11,435 bases of DNA from assembly GCA_003024985.2 (NCBI GenBank), contig PXIH01S0037170.1; one strand, written 5' to 3'. Made by a program: the position numbers and the translations under genes. This DNA is from Euperipatoides rowelli (lineage: Eukaryota > Onychophora > Udeonychophora > Euonychophora > Peripatopsidae). Below are positions 9,131-11,435 of this stretch, piece after piece (position 1 is the stretch's first letter; each line of letters begins with the position of its first letter). The notes under the pieces were generated by a model. It did not search any database. It worked only from the letters and a program-made list of their open reading frames with translations, and was not told the origin of the DNA.

Positions 9131-10158
9131 GTGAAGTATCTAAACTTGCCAACAGACTGTTCACCATAGTGAAGAGCTGCCAATACCAAAACTACCAGAG
9201 AATTGGACCCTTGATTAAGTATCCAAACCTGCTATCAGCCATAAGACCCATTCACTATAGTGAGGAGAGAAAGCTGCCAATACCACAACCATCAGATAAT
9301 TGGACCCTTGATTAAGTATCCATATTTGCCATCAGCCATAAGGCCCATTCACCATAGTGAAGAGCTGCGAATACCAAAACCACCAGTGAATTGGACCCTT
9401 GATGAAGTATCCATACCTGCCATCAACCATAAGGCCCATTAACCACAGTTAAGAGCTGCCAATACCACTACCACCAGAGAATTGGACCCTTGATTAAGTA
9501 TCCATATTTGCCATCAGTCATAAGGCCCATTCACCATAGTGAAGAGCTGCGAATACCAAAACCACCAGTGAATTGGACCCTTGATGAAGTATCCAAACCT
9601 GCCATCAGCCATAAGGCCCATTCACCATAGTGAAGAGAAAGAGCTGCCAATACCACAACCACCAAAGAATTGGACCCTTGATGAAGTATCCATACCTGCC
9701 ATCAGCCATAAGGCCCATTCATCATAGTTAAGAGCTGCCAATACCACAACCACCAGATAATTGCACCCTTGATGAAGTATCCTTACCTGCCATCAGCCAT
9801 AAGACCCAGTCACCATAGTGAAGAGCTTCCAATACCAAAACCACCAGAGAATTGAACCCTTGATGATGTATCAAAATCTGCCATCAGCCATAAGGCCCAT
9901 TCACCATAGTGAAGAGAGAGAGAGAGAGCTGCCAATACAACAACTACCAAATAATTGGACCCTTGATGAAGTATCCATACCTGCCATCAGCCATAAGACC
10001 CATTCACCATAGTTAAGAGCTGCCAATACCAAAACCACCAGAGAATTGGACCCTTGATGAAGTATCCATACTTGCCATCAGCCAAAAGGCCCATTCACCA
10101 TAGTGAAGAGAGAGCTTCCAATATCAAAACCACCAGAAATTGGACCCTTGATGAAGTT
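9131..10158. repeat. 91-bp minisatellite array, about 11 copies
   Basis: The anchor word TTGGACCCTTGAT (variants TTGCACCC, TTGAACCC) starts at 9203, 9300, 9391, 9482, 9573, 9670, 9761, 9852, 9955, 10046 and 10140, giving periods of 97, 91, 91, 91, 97, 91, 91, 103, 91 and 94. A partial first copy begins near 9131, and the last copy breaks off after GATGAAGT at about 10158. Each unit runs GTGAAGAGCTGCCAATACC, an ACCACCAGAGAATTGG block, GATGAAGTATCCATACCTGC, then CATCAGCCATAAGGCCCATT and CACCATA. Longer units differ by extra GA dinucleotides after GTGAAGAG. Because 91 is not a multiple of three, no frame runs through the array; the open frames at 9058-9315, 9260-9442, 9818-10012 and 10054-10248 are by-products. 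Confidence 0.97.
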
Positions 10159-10397
10159 GAGCCCATAGTGTTGAGGTTCAGCAAGATAGTGAACAATCAC
10201 ACCACATTTGAAGCCAACATTTCATCAATTGATTGCCATTTAATATAACATAAGGGGATCTAAATGACCTGTTCATGATCTTAATTATTTAAAAAAAAAA
10301 AAAAAACAAAAAAACATAACTTTTGGCTTCTAGATTAAAGGAATAGAATCCTTTTGAGAAAGGAACCAATGTAACTTTTATCATCATTGTCAGGAAG
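10159..10397. other. Linker between minisatellite and coding remnant, with a poly(A) tract
   Basis: About 240 bp of unassigned sequence. A run of 16 A at 10291-10306 followed by CAAAAAAAC could be the tail of a retroposed fragment on the plus strand, but no body or target duplication was found. The coding resemblance of the following region fades out leftward near 10398. Confidence 0.5.
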
Positions 10398-11435
10398 ATC
10401 AGTGCAATTTATTTTCTCAGGTTAATGTCCTAGTATTCTGTAATAATGTGGATTCTCTCATTGAGCTATTAAAGGAGATCATAATATATGTGATGGTGCT
10501 TGGTTATACACTCATCCAAAGTGAGTTTGAAAGCTGTGATGCACCAAAACAATAACATGTAACCCCTCAGTTCCATTGGCATATACTGCATACATGAAGG
10601 AAAGCTATGAGGATATGAAATTGTAAAATTTATGTGGTGACTTGAAGATTATTGTCTTGTTGTTAAACTTGCAGCTTGGATATACTAAGTATTGTTGCTT
10701 TATCTGTGAATGGGACAACAGAGATAAACAAAATCACTTCTCTGTCAAACAATGGCCAAAATGAGAGTCCCTTATCCCTGGAGTGAAAATGTGCTTAATC
10801 ACACTTTTGTTAATCCTACAAATATTTACTTACCTCCACCCCATATAAAACTTGGTCTGATGAAAAAAATTGTTAAAGTGATGGATTGGAATGGATAAGG
10901 TTTCCTATACATTAAAAATTACTTTCCTCAGTAAAGTGAAGCCAAAGTAATAGGCCCTCAAATAAGACAACTGATGAAGGATGAGAATTTTGAAGGCCAT
11001 TTGAACATTGTAGAAAAAGTGGCTTGATAGTCATTTTAAGGATGTGCAAAAAAAAAAAAACTTTTAGGCAATCCCAAGACATATAATTATCAGGATGTTG
11101 TAAGTGATCTTCTCAAAAACAACAAGAATTTGGGTTGTAACATGTCACTTAAAATACGCTTATTGGATTCACACTTGAACATTTTTCCTGAAAATATGAT
11201 TGTTGTCACTGATGAATATGTATAGTGTTTTTATCAAGACATATCTACTATGGAGAAGTGGTATCTTGGTACTGTCAGTGATGAACATGGAGAGTGTTTT
11301 CATTAAGACATCTACTCTGGAGAAGCAGTATTTTTGTGCTGTCAGTGATGAACATGGAGAGTGTTTTCATCAATACATATCTACTATGGTGAAGTGTTAT
11401 CTTGGTGCTGTCATTGATGAACATAGAGTGTTTTC
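10398..11435 (+). pseudogene. Decayed copy of a repetitive, uncharacterised animal protein family (runs off the window end)
   Basis: Plus-strand fragments in changing frames keep a collinear order: CNNVDSLIELL (about 10439-10471), SSKVSLKAV (about 10512-10538), PSVPLAYTAYMKESYEDMK (from 10564), DLKIIVLLLNLQLGYTKYCC then FICEWDNRDKQNHF and KQWPK (10642-10761), NHTFVNPTNIYLPPPHIKLG then LMKKIVKVM (about 10800-10886), IGPQIRQLMKDENFEGHLN (about 10949-11010), NYQDVVSDLLKNNKNLGCNM then SLKIRLLDSHLNIFPEN (about 11085-11200), and a VSDEHGE-type motif. I recall this order from an unnamed family common in arthropod genomes and some other animals, often near or inside mobile DNA. The annotation of its function is unknown to me. 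In-frame stops occur at 10762, 10896, 10932, 11025, 11028, 11037, 11223 and 11304, with frame changes near 10540-10560, 10640 and 10788, and a 13-A slippage run at 11048-11060. It is plainly non-functional. Confidence 0.8.
11205..11435 (+). repeat. 69-bp tandem repeat made from a 23-codon motif of the pseudogene
   Basis: Copies start with GTCA(C/G/T)TGATGAA at 11205, 11274, 11341 and 11410, with spacings of 69, 67 and 69. The second unit lacks two bases of ACATATCTAC. Translated, the units read as variants of VSDEHGECFHQDISTMEK followed by a WYLGA-like linker. The first copy sits where the motif belongs in the protein, directly after the SHLNIFPEN segment, so the array grew from the gene. The third and fourth copies repeat the motif with their own substitutions (QYISTMVK; VIDEHR). 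The array is cut by the window edge. Confidence 0.92.

Noticed and set aside
9058-10248. Several plus-strand open frames with PIHHSEE and NWTLDEVS-like peptides
   Set aside because: They arise from the 91-bp array. The unit is not a multiple of three, so the frame changes each unit and stops follow. No selection for coding is visible.
1-11435. CRISPR array, bacterial operon or phage system
   Set aside because: Repeats are contiguous minisatellites without unique spacers. No bacterial-type gene density, ribosome binding sites or terminators are present.

Overview
This looks like AT-rich, non-coding nuclear DNA from an animal, most likely an invertebrate. The evidence is very low gene density, long T/A-rich stretches, microsatellite and minisatellite arrays, a tRNA-derived SINE, a hAT-like MITE, and the decayed remnant of a repetitive protein family that I recall mainly from arthropod genomes. 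One ambiguous base (N at 8932) suggests a draft assembly. I cannot name the species. I see no intact protein-coding gene, rRNA, functional tRNA, CRISPR array or bacterial-type operon. Every long open frame is better explained as chance in AT-rich DNA or as a by-product of a tandem repeat.

Layout. Bases 1-4530 are T-rich on the plus strand and AT-rich. They hold a 38-codon open frame (105-218) in a locally GC-richer patch, and a pair of inverted repeats about 1 kb apart (380-412 and 1412-1438) that may bound an old DNA element. A minus-strand SINE (4546-4810) follows, flanked by a perfect 15-bp target-site duplication and carrying pol III A and B boxes at tRNA-like spacing. After an AT-rich spacer comes a 300-bp block of tetranucleotide repeats (5706-6008) with TATC-type ends and a CATC/CGTC core. 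Next is a 418-bp hAT-like MITE (6068-6485) with CAGAGGC termini and an imperfect 8-bp target duplication. From 6494 to 9130 the DNA is mostly featureless, apart from a minus-strand fragment with a YADD motif (8165-8338) that resembles reverse transcriptase, and a few short perfect palindromes.

The right end is the richest part. A 91-bp minisatellite of about 11 copies (9131-10158) has a (GA)n length-variable module, a near-palindrome in each unit and a 182-bp dimer duplication. It is followed by a broken coding remnant (about 10398 to the window end) with eight in-frame stops and several frame changes. At the window edge, a 23-codon piece of that remnant encoding a VSDEHGE...FHQDISTMEK-like motif has itself been amplified into a 69-bp tandem array (11205 onward).

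Nothing here works together as a pathway. The window is a record of transposon insertion, decay and tandem amplification. The most unusual observation is the minisatellite apparently born from the conserved motif of a dead repetitive gene.
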